A stretch of DNA of 64,000 nucleotides from Corynebacterium kroppenstedtii (GTDB taxonomy: Bacteria > Actinomycetota > Actinomycetes > Mycobacteriales > Mycobacteriaceae), in the NCBI RefSeq assembly GCF_016894245.1, contig NZ_CP069792.1, positions 1,488,001-1,552,000 on the forward strand, given 5' to 3'. The position numbers were made by a program, and so were the translations under genes. The notes under the pieces are model-generated. The model did no database searches and was not told the DNA's origin. It saw only the letters and a list, made by a program, of their open reading frames with translations. Shown here piece by piece: positions 9,333-19,232 of this stretch. The stretch's first letter is position 1; each line of letters starts with the position of its first letter.

Positions 9333-10229
9333 GTGATTCTGCTGGATAACATTCGTTATGAAGTCGGCTCAGGTGGCCGTCGATTCTATTCCAGAACGAC
9401 GATTAGTAAACACCGCGGATCTGGCACACACCGCGGATTGATCCATGGCCGGAATGTAGGTACGCGAGGCAGGCGGCCGGACTTCGCATTGTCAGATGTG
9501 TCACTGCGTTTTGATAATTCCACGATCACCTATCTCGTCGGGCTTAATGGCGTGGGTAAGTCGACGCTGTTAAAGATCATGGCAGGAATTGTGCCTGTCG
9601 CGTCCGGAGCGGTCAGTGTGGATGGCGCCGACCCGCGACGATGGGACGGGCCCGGTCGCTCATTGGGGGTGTTCCTGGACACAACGGCTAGCGAAATGAA
9701 GCAATCAGGGCGCCATCATTTGCATTGGGTAGCGTCGGCAAAACGGCTGTCTTGGGATGAAGCCGACGACATGATTGTGCGGGTTGGGCTCGAGGCCGTG
9801 GCAGATAGGCCAGTGCTCAGTTATTCGCTCGGTATGCGTCAGCGGTTGGGCGTTGCGACTGCGCTGCTCGGGTGGCCGCGGAACATCATTATGGACGAGC
9901 CGATGAATGGCTTGGACCTCGCGGGCATGTTGTGGTTGCGGTCCTTGATGCGGGATCTGGCCGAGCGTGGTCACTGCGTTGTGGTGGCCTCCCACCATTT
10001 CGCAAATGTGGAGCGGACTGCGGATCGGGTTGTTTTGCTCGAGGGTGGGACTATCGTGTCGCAAGGTTCGGTACGCGATGTGGTCGGGGCTTATGCTTCG
10101 TTGGAGGAAGCGTTTATCGACGCGATTCCCCGCGCGCTCAATCACGCGGTAGCAGTTGGGAGCAACGGCGTGATGCCCGTCGGCCACAATAATGCTGGGA
10201 GGGAGAGTGGCCATGCCGGCCATATCTGA
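9333..10229 (+). CDS. ABC transporter ATP-binding protein
   Basis: A 298-residue nucleotide-binding subunit starting at GTG. Walker A is GLNGVGKST (70-78), the signature is YSLGMRQRLG, Walker B is NIIMDEPMNGLD, and a switch histidine appears in VVVASHH. Between the first beta strand and the start of the usual NBD (ALSDVSLRF, residue 52) there is a basic insert of about 40 residues that most ABC-2 ATPases lack. Together with the overlapping permease it should form an exporter; the substrate is unknown. The C-terminal 50 residues after the NBD are short and unconserved-looking. Confidence 0.85.
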   Translation: MILLDNIRYEVGSGGRRFYSRTTISKHRGSGTHRGLIHGRNVGTRGRRPDFALSDVSLRFDNSTITYLVGLNGVGKSTLLKIMAGIVPVASGAVSVDGADPRRWDGPGRSLGVFLDTTASEMKQSGRHHLHWVASAKRLSWDEADDMIVRVGLEAVADRPVLSYSLGMRQRLGVATALLGWPRNIIMDEPMNGLDLAGMLWLRSLMRDLAERGHCVVVASHHFANVERTADRVVLLEGGTIVSQGSVRDVVGAYASLEEAFIDAIPRALNHAVAVGSNGVMPVGHNNAGRESGHAGHI

Positions 10230-11064
10230 CAGCGCCCAGATGAACAATGCCACGAGTAAGTCGGGACCGTTTCCCTGGCGCGCGTTCTATTCCGCATGGA
10301 CCTCAGAGTGGGTGCGGCTAAGCGGCTGGCGAGGACCTTTTATACGTGTTCTCGTGCCATTGGGCATCATTCTTCCCTTGGTGGTGACGCTGGTCATCGG
10401 CGGTGTCGCGGAATCGCTGCACGGTAACGGTGGCTTGATTCAGGTTCGTGAAGTATCGACGCTGAACGCGAACTATTGGGTGATCTACCTGGGAATAACC
10501 ATGTATGCCGTCGTCGCGACCTACGCCCAAGCCTCCTCGATGCGAGGGCCCGTTGGCGAGCTGGACTCCGTACTGCACCCACAACCAGTCCCGTCGATCA
10601 TCGCTCGCTGGCTAGTCGTGTCGGTCGCTGCGGCCATCGGATCGTTTTTCTCCGTCCTCATGGTGATGGTTGCCTTGCCGGCGTTATACCCGCAGGTGTA
10701 CGGATCTGTGTCCGCCTCAAGCGTCGAGGGTCTGCGGTTCTTGTGGGCGGCGCCCCTCTATGCGGTCGCGGCGTGCGGGATCGGTGTGGGAATCGGCGCC
10801 CTCGTTGCGGTCCCGGCGGCCGCGATTACCGTTATCACGGTGTGGTCGCTCTTGATCGAGAACGCCATCGTGTTCGTCCCTCGCGGGGGTGAACTTGTGG
10901 GGTGGATGCCGTTTCTGAACGGAATTTATGGCACAGGTCAAGAGATAGCTCTCGAGCCGCCGTGGAGCAGTAACGGCTCGTTGCTCTACGTCATGGGGTG
11001 GGCTGCAGTGATTATGCTTTTGGGCATCTGCTCAGCGGTTAGATGGTCGCGTCGGCCCCGCTAG
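10213..11064 (+). CDS. ABC-2 type transporter permease
   Basis: A 283-residue integral membrane protein with about six hydrophobic segments, starting at ATG 10213 behind GGGAGGGAGAG; it overlaps the ATPase gene by 17 bases, which implies translational coupling. Segment content (GPFIRVLVPLGIILPLVVTL, WLVVSVAAAIGSFFSVLMVM and others) fits an ABC-2 exporter permease of the antibiotic or lipid type. No substrate-specific feature is visible. Confidence 0.75.
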   Translation: MPAISDSAQMNNATSKSGPFPWRAFYSAWTSEWVRLSGWRGPFIRVLVPLGIILPLVVTLVIGGVAESLHGNGGLIQVREVSTLNANYWVIYLGITMYAVVATYAQASSMRGPVGELDSVLHPQPVPSIIARWLVVSVAAAIGSFFSVLMVMVALPALYPQVYGSVSASSVEGLRFLWAAPLYAVAACGIGVGIGALVAVPAAAITVITVWSLLIENAIVFVPRGGELVGWMPFLNGIYGTGQEIALEPPWSSNGSLLYVMGWAAVIMLLGICSAVRWSRRPR

Positions 11065-11135
11065 CAGGCGCCTAACATGCACCAGGACTAGGGGGTTCGT
11101 CGTGTCGCGTTGGCACCCGAAAGGGGGATTTCGCT

Positions 11136-11621
11136 GTGACGAACGTGTTTTTAGAGCAGAATAGACACATGAGCGACGAGAACATCATCACTGAACTGTC
11201 CGACGAGGAAGTCTTCGACTTCCTCTCTTCTGTAAAACTGGGGCGCCTGGTTGTTCGGTCCGGTGAGGACATCGACATTTACCCGGTCAATTACGTTGTT
11301 GATCCCGGCGACGGTGACCGCCCGAAGTCCATCCTTTTCCGCACGTCAGAGGGGTCAAAACTAGTCTCGCTGACCGTCAACGATAAGGTCCTTTTCGAGG
11401 TTGACTCTTTTGACGAGTCCGACGCCACATCGGTCGTCATTCGCGGTCGGGCACATCGCCTGACCAGCACCGCAGAGATCAACGAAGCAGACAAACTTGA
11501 GCTCAAGCCGTGGCTTCCCACGCTGAAATACAACTATGTACGGGTCGTCCCAGACTCCGTGTCAGGCCGTCACTTCAAACTTGGCGACGAACCTGACCGG
11601 TATATGAGCACGAAGTACTAG
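11136..11621 (+). CDS. Pyridoxamine 5'-phosphate oxidase-fold flavin-binding protein
   Basis: A 161-residue split-barrel protein. FLSSVKLGRLVVRSGEDIDIYPVNYVV and ILFRTSEGSKL are the typical PNPOx-like beta strands that bind FMN (or F420 in some actinobacterial members). This is the small general-stress/heme or flavin-binding subgroup rather than true PdxH. The GTG at 11136 has AAAGGGGGA at ideal spacing; an ATG at 11169, where conservation seems to begin, lacks such a site, so the start is uncertain by 11 residues. Converges with nadE. Confidence 0.7.
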   Translation: MTNVFLEQNRHMSDENIITELSDEEVFDFLSSVKLGRLVVRSGEDIDIYPVNYVVDPGDGDRPKSILFRTSEGSKLVSLTVNDKVLFEVDSFDESDATSVVIRGRAHRLTSTAEINEADKLELKPWLPTLKYNYVRVVPDSVSGRHFKLGDEPDRYMSTKY

Positions 11622-11661
11622 ACGCGCATGATGCCTGGGTCAATGAGACCGCCGGCACACA

Positions 11662-12498
11662 TCATTGTTTCCACCATGTGTCGGTAGGGTCGACCGGCAT
11701 GCTCCGCTTATGGCGGCTCACCGTGTAGAGATGCTCGATGCGATCGATGGCCTCCTGTGGCAGCCCGTCGACGCCTTCGAGGTAATCATCGATTTGTGAG
11801 TAGGTCACGCCGAGTGCTTCTTCATCGGGCAGTGCGGGGCGGTTGTCTTCCAAATCGGCTGTGGGAACCTTGCTCCAGGTGCTGGGGGGTGCGCCGAGTT
11901 CTTGAAGCAGTGCTGCACCCTGCCGTTTTGTCAGTCCTGACAGGGGGAGAATATCTGCTCCGCCGTCACCGTACTTTGTGTAAAAACCGGTCACGGCTTC
12001 TGCGGCATGATCAGTGCCGACGACAAGGAGGCCAAGCTGCCCGGCTGCCGCGTATTGGGCAACCATCCGGATGCGCGCTTTGACATTTCCCCTGTTGAAA
12101 TCTGTGAGACAGTGAATTCCTAGCGACGCCGATACCGTCTTTTGTAACGCTTGGGTCGCATCTTTGATATTGATCGCGACGGTTCGATCGGGCTCGATGA
12201 AGTTGAGCGCACGCTGGGCGTCGTCCTCATCTGCTTGTTCTCCGTAGGGGAGCCGCACGGCATGGAAGCGTACCTTGGTTCCTTCTTGTTCACGGACACG
12301 CTCGACGGCGAGCTGGGCCAGGCGGCCGGCGAGCGTCGAATCCTGACCTCCCGAAATGCCCAGGATAAAGCCTTTAGCCTGCGTAGAAATGAGGTACTCT
12401 GCCAGGAATGAAACTCGTCGTTCGATTTCTTCCTGTGGATCAATGGTGGACTGGACGCCGAGGGAGCGTCGTATGTCGTCGCGAAGATCGCTTGTCAT
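11662..12498 (-). CDS. nadE: NAD synthetase, ammonia-dependent
   Basis: A 278-residue enzyme that amidates nicotinic acid adenine dinucleotide to NAD with ATP. The ATP-pyrophosphatase loop GISGGQDST is at 48-55; [14 protein letters not shown] and [18 protein letters not shown] match the short, ammonia-using NadE type (E. coli NadE, 275 residues), with no glutaminase domain. The start at 12498 has GGGGGA just upstream; longer readings to 12636 have no ribosome site. Works with pncB (25337-26665) in NAD salvage. Confidence 0.93.
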   Translation of the reverse strand: MTSDLRDDIRRSLGVQSTIDPQEEIERRVSFLAEYLISTQAKGFILGISGGQDSTLAGRLAQLAVERVREQEGTKVRFHAVRLPYGEQADEDDAQRALNFIEPDRTVAINIKDATQALQKTVSASLGIHCLTDFNRGNVKARIRMVAQYAAAGQLGLLVVGTDHAAEAVTGFYTKYGDGGADILPLSGLTKRQGAALLQELGAPPSTWSKVPTADLEDNRPALPDEEALGVTYSQIDDYLEGVDGLPQEAIDRIEHLYTVSRHKRSMPVDPTDTWWKQ

Positions 12499-12882
12499 TC
12501 CCCCATGGTAAAACGGTTGGGTCGCTGATGTACACCGGTGTCGATAATCCACGTACATCGGTGTGGGGTAGGTGACGTATGAACGTGGTGTTTGTGAAAA
12601 CATTGTTAGAGCAAAACGTTGCTTCCATGAAAACACTGTTAAAGAGTTGTCGCGTAAAGGATTGTGTGGGGCGAAGCGCCGAGGGATTGGGGATAAAAGG
12701 AATTGGGCTTAAAGTTTTGGATTTTGGCCTGGTCGAGGTACCATAGCGCTTCGTGTCATAGTCATGTGCGTGAACTGCGATGATCTCGCAGGGATTATCC
12801 ACATCAGACTGTGTTGTGTAGTGGCCGATCACCACTGGTGGTTGGTTTTTACTAGCCCAGCCGACGAAGAAAGGAGCGCCCG
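12499..12882. other. Divergent nadE / rpmJ intergenic region with repeats
   Basis: No gene seen in 384 bases. It holds two pairs of direct repeats: GTACACCGGTGT (12530-12541) with GTACATCGGTGT (12553-12564), and a 17-base unit at 12595-12611 and 12628-12644 (see separate entry). Both could be regulator sites for the two divergent genes. Confidence 0.6.
12595..12644 (+). promoter_or_regulatory. Tandem 17-base repeat upstream of rpmJ
   Basis: Two copies of a unit that begins TGAAAACA and ends GTTARAG (12595-12611 and 12628-12644) agree at 15 of 17 positions and lie 33 bases apart, close to three helix turns. Each contains the symmetric core AACANTGTT. They lie upstream of a zinc-free L36 gene, a class usually controlled by Zur, but the match to known Zur boxes is only partial. 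Confidence 0.4.
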
Positions 12883-13005
12883 ATGAAGGTCCGTAAGTCC
12901 CTTCGGTCGCTGAAGAACAAGCCGGGCGCTCAGGTTGTGCGCCGTCACGGCAAGGTTTTTGTGATCAACAAAAAGGATCCGCGTTTCAAGGCCCGCCAGG
13001 GCTAA
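12883..13005 (+). CDS. rpmJ: 50S ribosomal protein L36, type B (cysteine-free)
   Basis: A 40-residue protein beginning [19 protein letters not shown] and ending [15 protein letters not shown]. This is the complete length of L36. It has none of the CxxC...C...H zinc ligands of the classical form, so it belongs to the zinc-independent (C-minus, YkgO-like) type. AAGGAG at 12871-12876 precedes the ATG. In bacteria with both types the cysteine-free paralogue replaces the zinc form when zinc is scarce; whether a second L36 exists here lies outside the window. A strong terminator follows. Confidence 0.95.
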   Translation: MKVRKSLRSLKNKPGAQVVRRHGKVFVINKKDPRFKARQG

Positions 13006-13092
13006 TTGACTCGTAGGCCACACATGGCAGCCAGCGAGAGCTGTGCAGATGCCGATGGCCGTCAGTGAGTTGAGCGCTGAAGAAGCGCCGAA

Positions 13093-13128
13093 CCGGCAGC
13101 TTTCCATGAGGAAGGTTGCCGGTTTTTG
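13093..13128 (+). terminator. Terminator after rpmJ
   Basis: CCGGCA (13093-13098) pairs with TGCCGG (13117-13122) and an inner CTTTCC / GGAAGG stem continues it; the sequence then runs GG-TTTTTGCTTTT. Confidence 0.85.
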
Positions 13129-13238
13129 CTTTTCGCGGTTTCTGTGTCTTGTTGGCAAGGTGGGGCGTAGGTGCTTTGGTCTAGGGTCGTGGCCGTGTGC
13201 TCATGGACGAGGTTGTGTGGCTCGTGGATGATGAACAA

Positions 13239-13267
13239 CTATGTAGCAAAACTGATGCTTAAATCGG
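13239..13267 (+). repeat. Dispersed repeat, copy 1
   Basis: CTATGTAGCAAAACT (13239-13253) followed by GATGCTTAAATCGG. The same 15 bases, followed by CCAGCTAAATCGG, occur at 60360-60388 in the same orientation. Nature unknown; could be a remnant of a mobile element end or a shared regulator site. Confidence 0.5.
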
Positions 13268-13271
13268 TCCG

Positions 13272-13340
13272 GTATACATGTAGTGATTCGTAATAGTCAC
13301 GACCTTGGAATTCCGTCTTTGTAATTACTACATGTAGTGG
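13272..13340 (+). promoter_or_regulatory. Pair of NrdR-like boxes upstream of nrdHIE
   Basis: Two similar sites: ATACATGTAG (core 13274-13283) and CTACATGTAG (core 13328-13337, inside the perfect 12-base palindrome ACTACATGTAGT). NrdR boxes have the form CWATATWTWG with flanking AC/GT, usually in phased pairs; these cores fit except for the central T-A to C-G change. Centre-to-centre distance is 54 bases, about five turns. NrdR represses ribonucleotide reductase genes when dATP is high, so the position fits. Confidence 0.6.
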
Positions 13341-13559
13341 TGCTGGGCCGATTCTAATTCTATCTATTGTGTTTTCGCTGTCGGTGGGATAAAGTTAATT
13401 CCCGTTGCACGGGCCGAACAAAGGTTGAGGATCCGCCGGATATCTACCGGATAGCCGTCTGATTTCGGGTGGAACATCACCGAGTTCTCGCGGTACAAGT
13501 GCCCGTCAAAAATAATTGCCGCAGCAAAAAGTAGTGCATCAACAGAGGGAGAATTTTCT

Positions 13560-13793
13560 ATGGCCGTCACCGTCTACACCAAGCCCGCCTGTGTTCAGTG
13601 CACTGCTACAAAGAAGGCTCTCGATCGTGCAGGCGTGGACTACGAAACTGTCGATATCACCATGGACAGCGACGCTCGCGACTACGTGATGGCTCTGGGT
13701 TACCTGCAGGCACCGGTCGTTGTCGCTCAGGATGAGCACTGGTCAGGTTTTCGCCCGGATCGCATCAAGAGCCTGGTCACCTCCGCTGCATAG
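13560..13793 (+). CDS. nrdH: Glutaredoxin-like NrdH redoxin
   Basis: A 77-residue thioredoxin-reductase-dependent electron donor for class Ib ribonucleotide reductase. The active site CVQC is at 11-14 in VTVYTKPACVQCTATKKAL; the C-terminal WSGFRPDRIK motif is the NrdH hallmark. GAGGGAGAA precedes the ATG. It is the first gene of nrdH-nrdI-nrdE; a 171-base gap precedes nrdI. Confidence 0.96.
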   Translation: MAVTVYTKPACVQCTATKKALDRAGVDYETVDITMDSDARDYVMALGYLQAPVVVAQDEHWSGFRPDRIKSLVTSAA

Positions 13794-13964
13794 GACATCG
13801 CTGCACACGTCGTCGTGCGATGAGGGATCAAGTAGCGCGAAATCTTATCTTTTGGTTGTTCTGCAGAGTTAATAGGCGGTTAACTGCAATGCGCGGCCCC
13901 GCCTCATTTTCATTTCCTTCCCGTTTTCAATAGTTTCAGTCACCAGAAAAGATGAAAAATAATC

Positions 13965-14396
13965 ATGTACCTCGTCTATTTTTCTTCGGCGACGAATAAC
14001 ACGCAGCGGTTCGTCGATAAGTTGGGCATGCGCGCAGATCGGATACCGCTTCGGCGTACTGAACCCGACCTGGTTGTCCATGAGCCATATGTTCTTATAT
14101 GCCCAACATATGGTGGTGGAGCGTCGATAAGCCGGCAGGAAACAAGGCCTGTGCCCACCCAGGTTATCCATTTCCTGAACAATGAGCAGAACCGCAGTTT
14201 GATTCGGGGTGTTATCGCATCGGGTAACACCAACTTTGGCCCAGATTACGGAGTCGCGGGCGACATTATTTCAGAGAAGTGTCACGTTCCTTATCTTTAT
14301 CGGTTCGAATTGATGGGAACCCAGGAGGATGTGGCCATTGTGAAGCAGGGCTTAGCGGCATTTGAAGCCAACGGGATGAGGCGACACGCAGCATAA
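13965..14396 (+). CDS. nrdI: Flavodoxin-like NrdI, class Ib RNR activator
   Basis: A 143-residue flavoprotein starting [20 protein letters not shown], with the FMN phosphate loop [10 protein letters not shown], the CPTYGGG loop and [12 protein letters not shown]. NrdI supplies the oxidant (superoxide) that assembles the manganese-tyrosyl radical in NrdF. The ribosome site is weak (only AAAGATGAAAA), so coupling to the upstream message or low expression is likely. Confidence 0.95.
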   Translation: MYLVYFSSATNNTQRFVDKLGMRADRIPLRRTEPDLVVHEPYVLICPTYGGGASISRQETRPVPTQVIHFLNNEQNRSLIRGVIASGNTNFGPDYGVAGDIISEKCHVPYLYRFELMGTQEDVAIVKQGLAAFEANGMRRHAA

Positions 14397-14575
14397 ATAA
14401 TCCAAATCGCCTGTATGGGCTCTTTTTAAAGGCCGAACATCAGTCATTTCGCGTCAATACACACAAATAGAACGGGATGAATAAGCCTCAGGACGATCGC
14501 GTCCGTAGGTTGTATCCCCTACACCGTTCTTTGCCAATACAGAAGTTTTCCCCCTCAACAGTTAGGAGATTCTAG

Positions 14576-16732
14576 GTGTCAGATCTCGGCAAAACAGTAG
14601 CAGAGCCTGTTCGGTCTACAGAGCAGTTAGATTTCCACGCTCTCAATGCCATTCTTAACCTCTATGACGAGAATGGCAAAATTCAGTTCGACAAAGACCG
14701 CGAAGCCGCTAATCAATTTTTTCTTCAGCATGTTAATCAGAACACGGTATTCTTTCATGATTTGGAAGAAAAATTTGACTACTTGATTAAGAATAACTAC
14801 TACAATGGTGACATCGTCGAGAAATACGACTTTTCCGACATTAAAGATCTGTTCAAGCAGGCCTATAGCTATAAGTTTCGCTTTAAAACGTTCTTAGGTG
14901 CATACAAGTATTACACCTCATACACGTTGCGTACTTTTGATGGAAACCGTTACCTAGAGCGGTATGAGGACAGAGTGTGCATGGTTGCCTTGGGGCTTGC
15001 CGACGGTGACATTTCTCTAGCCCGTCGGCTCGTCGACGAAATTATTCAGGGCCGTTTTCAGCCCGCAACCCCGACGTTCCTCAATATCGGTAAAGCGCAG
15101 CGCGGTGAACCGGTTTCCTGTTTCCTTCTTCGTATTGAAGATAACATGGAGTCGATCGGTCGCTCTATCAACTCTGCTTTGCAGCTATCTAAGCGTGGCG
15201 GGGGAGTGGCACTTCTCCTGTCTAACCTGCGTGAACAAGGTGCCCCGATTAAGAAAATTGAGAACCAGTCATCTGGCGTCATTCCCGTAATGAAGCTCCT
15301 GGAAGACTCCTTCTCCTATGCCAACCAGTTAGGTGCTCGTCAAGGAGCAGGTGCGGTTTACTTACACGCCCACCATCCGGATATTCTGCGTTTCTTGGAC
15401 ACCAAGCGTGAAAATGCTGATGAAAAAATCCGTATTAAAACCTTGTCACTGGGAGTAGTTATCCCCGATATTACGTTTGAATTAGCCAAGCGTAATGATG
15501 ACATGTACTTGTTCTCGCCTTATGATGTTGAACGAGTCTATGGGAAACCATTCTCGGACATCGGCATCTCTGAGCACTACGACGAGATGGTGGAAGATCC
15601 TCGCATCAAGAAGTCGAAAATCAATGCGCGGCAGTTTTTCCAGACGCTGGCTGAGATTCAATTTGAGTCCGGTTATCCGTACATCATGTTTGAGGATACA
15701 GTTAACCGCGCTAATCCCATTTCTGGGCGCATTAATATGTCCAATCTTTGCTCAGAAATCCTCCAGGTCAATAGCCCGTCCGAATTTAACGCGGACCTAA
15801 CATATCAGCGTATTGGCGACGACATCTCGTGCAACCTGGGTTCGTTAAATATTGCGATGGTCATGGATAGCGACGACTTCGACGGAACCATCGATACGGC
15901 CATCCGCGGTTTGACTGCGGTGTCGGATCAGACGTCTATCGATTCGGTCCCATCCGTCCGGCAGGGCAATGAACATTCCCACGCGATCGGTTTGGGCCAA
16001 ATGAACCTTCACGGTTACTTAGGCCGTGAGCACATTTACTACGGCAGTGAAGAAGCGCTCGACTTCACTAACGCGTATTTCGCCGCCGTCATGGTGGCCT
16101 GCCTCAAGGCATCCAATCGCCTCGCCCGGGAAAGGGGAGTTACCTTCACCGGTTTCGAGGATTCTGATTACGCGTCTGGTGCTTTCTTTGATCGCTATGA
16201 TCCGCAGGACTTCGCCCCGAAGACGGAGAAAGTCAAGCGCATCTTTGAGGAATCGTCGATCTCCGTGACGACGGCAGCACAGTGGGCTCAGTTGCGGGAG
16301 GATGTCCAGCAATATGGCCTCTATAACCGTAATCTGCAGGCGATTCCTCCGACGGGTTCTATTTCGTATATCAACAACTCGACATCATCGATTCACCCGA
16401 TCGCGTCGAGAATTGAAATCCGTAAAGAGGGCAAGATCGGGCGCGTGTACTATCCTGCCCCGCACATGAACAATGACAACCTCGACTATTTCAAAGATGC
16501 TTATGAAATAGGATATGAAAAGGTTATCGACACGTATGCCGTAGCAACGAAATATGTCGACCAAGGGTTGTCGCTGACGTTGTTCTTCAAAGACACTGCA
16601 ACGACCCGCGATATTAACCGGGCGCAGATTTACGCGTGGAAGAACGGAATTAAGACCCTGTATTACATTCGCCTGCGACAAGCGGCATTAGAGGGTACCG
16701 AGGTTGAAGGTTGCGTTTCCTGCATGCTGTAA
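14576..16732 (+). CDS. nrdE: Class Ib ribonucleoside-diphosphate reductase, alpha subunit
   Basis: A 718-residue large subunit that reduces NDPs to dNDPs. It starts at GTG behind TTAGGAG. Visible family features are [10 protein letters not shown] (active-site cysteine), [20 protein letters not shown] (effector/substrate loop), NLCSEI with the N-x-C-x-E catalytic triad, [10 protein letters not shown], and the C-terminal redox tail CVSCML (Cys713, Cys716) that NrdH re-reduces. No ATP cone at the N-terminus, as expected for class Ib. The beta subunit nrdF lies 1.1 kb downstream beyond ftn. Confidence 0.97.
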   Translation: MSDLGKTVAEPVRSTEQLDFHALNAILNLYDENGKIQFDKDREAANQFFLQHVNQNTVFFHDLEEKFDYLIKNNYYNGDIVEKYDFSDIKDLFKQAYSYKFRFKTFLGAYKYYTSYTLRTFDGNRYLERYEDRVCMVALGLADGDISLARRLVDEIIQGRFQPATPTFLNIGKAQRGEPVSCFLLRIEDNMESIGRSINSALQLSKRGGGVALLLSNLREQGAPIKKIENQSSGVIPVMKLLEDSFSYANQLGARQGAGAVYLHAHHPDILRFLDTKRENADEKIRIKTLSLGVVIPDITFELAKRNDDMYLFSPYDVERVYGKPFSDIGISEHYDEMVEDPRIKKSKINARQFFQTLAEIQFESGYPYIMFEDTVNRANPISGRINMSNLCSEILQVNSPSEFNADLTYQRIGDDISCNLGSLNIAMVMDSDDFDGTIDTAIRGLTAVSDQTSIDSVPSVRQGNEHSHAIGLGQMNLHGYLGREHIYYGSEEALDFTNAYFAAVMVACLKASNRLARERGVTFTGFEDSDYASGAFFDRYDPQDFAPKTEKVKRIFEESSISVTTAAQWAQLREDVQQYGLYNRNLQAIPPTGSISYINNSTSSIHPIASRIEIRKEGKIGRVYYPAPHMNNDNLDYFKDAYEIGYEKVIDTYAVATKYVDQGLSLTLFFKDTATTRDINRAQIYAWKNGIKTLYYIRLRQAALEGTEVEGCVSCML

Positions 16733-16790
16733 CGGTGTGCGATGCACTAGCCTTTACAGCCGTGCTGACACAATGGTGCGGAAACGGGCA

Positions 16791-16824
16791 TAAAATAGGC
16801 CCCATATCCTGATGATATGGGGCC
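16791..16824 (-). terminator. Terminator between nrdE and ftn
   Basis: Perfect 11-bp stem GGCCCCATATC / GATATGGGGCC (16798-16808 with 16814-16824). On the minus strand TATTTTA follows, so it ends ftn; it may also stop nrdE transcripts. Confidence 0.8.
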
Positions 16825-16875
16825 GTTGAATGCCTGACTAGCCGGCACAAGCCACCTAGTTTTGTCTAGTTAATT

Positions 16876-17364
16876 TTAACGTTGACCTAGCTCAGCATCG
16901 AGGCGGAGAATGCCCGCACCGTCATCGCCAACAAGCTCAAGGCGATCGAGAATCTCGTTAACCGTGTCTTCTTCTTCGATCTGTTCGGTCAAAAAGCGGT
17001 CGATTAACTGACGAGAGTCGAGATCTCCTTCAGCATCTGCTGTCTTAGCAAGATCGCGAATCAGACCCGATACCTTCTTCTCGTGTTCGAGAGCGGCTTG
17101 GAATGCATCCTTTGCCGACTGAATATTGAGCTCAGGGACTGAAAGGGTGGAGATGGTCACTTGACCGCCACGAGCCAAGATGTGGTCGCTGAAAGCGTGA
17201 GCATGTCCGAATTCCTCATCAACTTGTTCGCGCATCCAGTCCCGCATGCCTACCAAGCTAAGGCGATCAAGTTCCAGCCCCAGTTGCTTGTAAACGAGTG
17301 CCGCCTGGAGTTCGGCATTGAATTGGTCATTGAATGCTTTTTGCATTGTGTCACTGATAGCCAT
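16876..17364 (-). CDS. ftn: Non-heme ferritin
   Basis: A 162-residue four-helix iron-storage protein. Ferroxidase ligands are visible in FNAELQAALVY (Glu), REQVDEEFGHAHAF (Glu-x-x-His), EHEKKVSGLI and FLTEQIEEEDTV. It oxidises Fe(II) and stores it in a 24-mer shell. It sits on the opposite strand between nrdE and nrdF, as in other corynebacteria, where DtxR is known to activate it; a 12/19 DtxR-like match lies upstream. Ends at a TAA next to the terminator. Confidence 0.94.
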   Translation of the reverse strand: MAISDTMQKAFNDQFNAELQAALVYKQLGLELDRLSLVGMRDWMREQVDEEFGHAHAFSDHILARGGQVTISTLSVPELNIQSAKDAFQAALEHEKKVSGLIRDLAKTADAEGDLDSRQLIDRFLTEQIEEEDTVNEILDRLELVGDDGAGILRLDAELGQR

Positions 17365-17430
17365 GTCACGATTATATAAAATTTCTTTGTTTTGGCCAAT
17401 TATTTGTGAAAAATTTTATGATTGAATTTT

Positions 17431-17449
17431 TTAGTTTAAGCAAAAAACA
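17431..17449. promoter_or_regulatory. Weak DtxR-like box upstream of ftn
   Basis: TTAGTTTAAGCA then an A-rich run: 12 of 19 positions agree with the DtxR consensus, mostly in the left half. It is 67 bases upstream of ftn in an AT-rich stretch. DtxR is a known activator of ftn in C. glutamicum, which makes the place sensible; the match alone is weak. Confidence 0.3.
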
Positions 17450-17578
17450 ATCAGATTGCTGGTTTTAGGGTTTGCTACCGTCCGGTTTATCCTTCAAGAT
17501 CTTTCGTTACCCTCTCTCTGGATTCACAATTTTAGAATTAAACCTACGTCTAGTTATTAGGGAAGTTGGCGTTGTCCT

Positions 17579-17704
17579 ATGAATCTAAAATTTACAGTTT
17601 TGGGCAAAGGAGGTCGAACGATTGCCCGGCACAAAACTGCCACTTACGCTAAAGGTTTTATTCGAGTGATGACAGGGGAGCCTATGTCGGCGCCCGAGGG
17701 CTAG
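17579..17704 (+). CDS. Candidate small protein between ftn and nrdF
   Basis: I do not recognise this gene. In the 494-base gap before nrdF, an ATG-started frame encodes 41 residues (opening MNLKFTVLGKGGRTIA, ending VMTGEPMSAPEG). Inside it sits a strong ribosome site, AAAGGAGG (17606-17613). Seven bases on, an in-frame ATT (17621) would give a 27-residue form; alternatively TTG at 17622 opens a different frame of 15 residues ending 17669. The strong site suggests that something here is translated, perhaps as a leader peptide for nrdF. Which start is used cannot be told from sequence. Confidence 0.35.
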   Translation: MNLKFTVLGKGGRTIARHKTATYAKGFIRVMTGEPMSAPEG

Positions 17705-17762
17705 ACTTGGCCGGGACGGGATGACGGATGCGGGCATTCGATGGGGTACCACGTGGCCCTAG

Positions 17763-18869
<1,107 letters not shown>

Positions 18870-19232
18870 GACGGCTCGGAGACAACGTCGAAGATAACGC
18901 CCACAACCGATCTTTAGTTCCCGCGGACGACAGGTCTCTTCCCCCTACCGTGTGAAAAATGGCTTAGAGGACTAGCCATTATGCGGTACACAGCGTTACT
19001 ATGTTGAACATCGTTGGTGTACTTAAGGCTATTGTCCGCCGATCTTCAGAAAACTTTCAGGCGCCCTCGTCGAGTTGTTGGACATCGCAACAACCTGTTC
19101 GACGTTGTTTGCGCTGGTGACAGTGTTCTGAGTGATTGGGCGGGGCGTGGTCGACGCACGCCGGCAATGACAATGACGAGGAATCTGCTTCACGTGAAGG
19201 CACGAAGCAGCTTCCGAATTCAGGAGGAAAGT
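18870..19232. other. Intergenic region nrdF-ctaD
   Basis: No gene seen in 363 bases. A 7-bp hairpin AATGGCT / AGCCATT (18958-18980) lies 90 bases after nrdF but lacks a T run. TACTAT at 18997-19002 could be the -10 box for ctaD, giving a leader of about 220 nt; the matching -35 is poor. Confidence 0.45.

Larger units (their letters stand above)
13129..13559. other. Long upstream region of nrdH
   Basis: No gene seen in about 430 bases. Contents: the dispersed repeat at 13239-13267, two NrdR-like boxes at 13274-13337, and about 200 bases of probable leader before nrdH. Confidence 0.6.
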
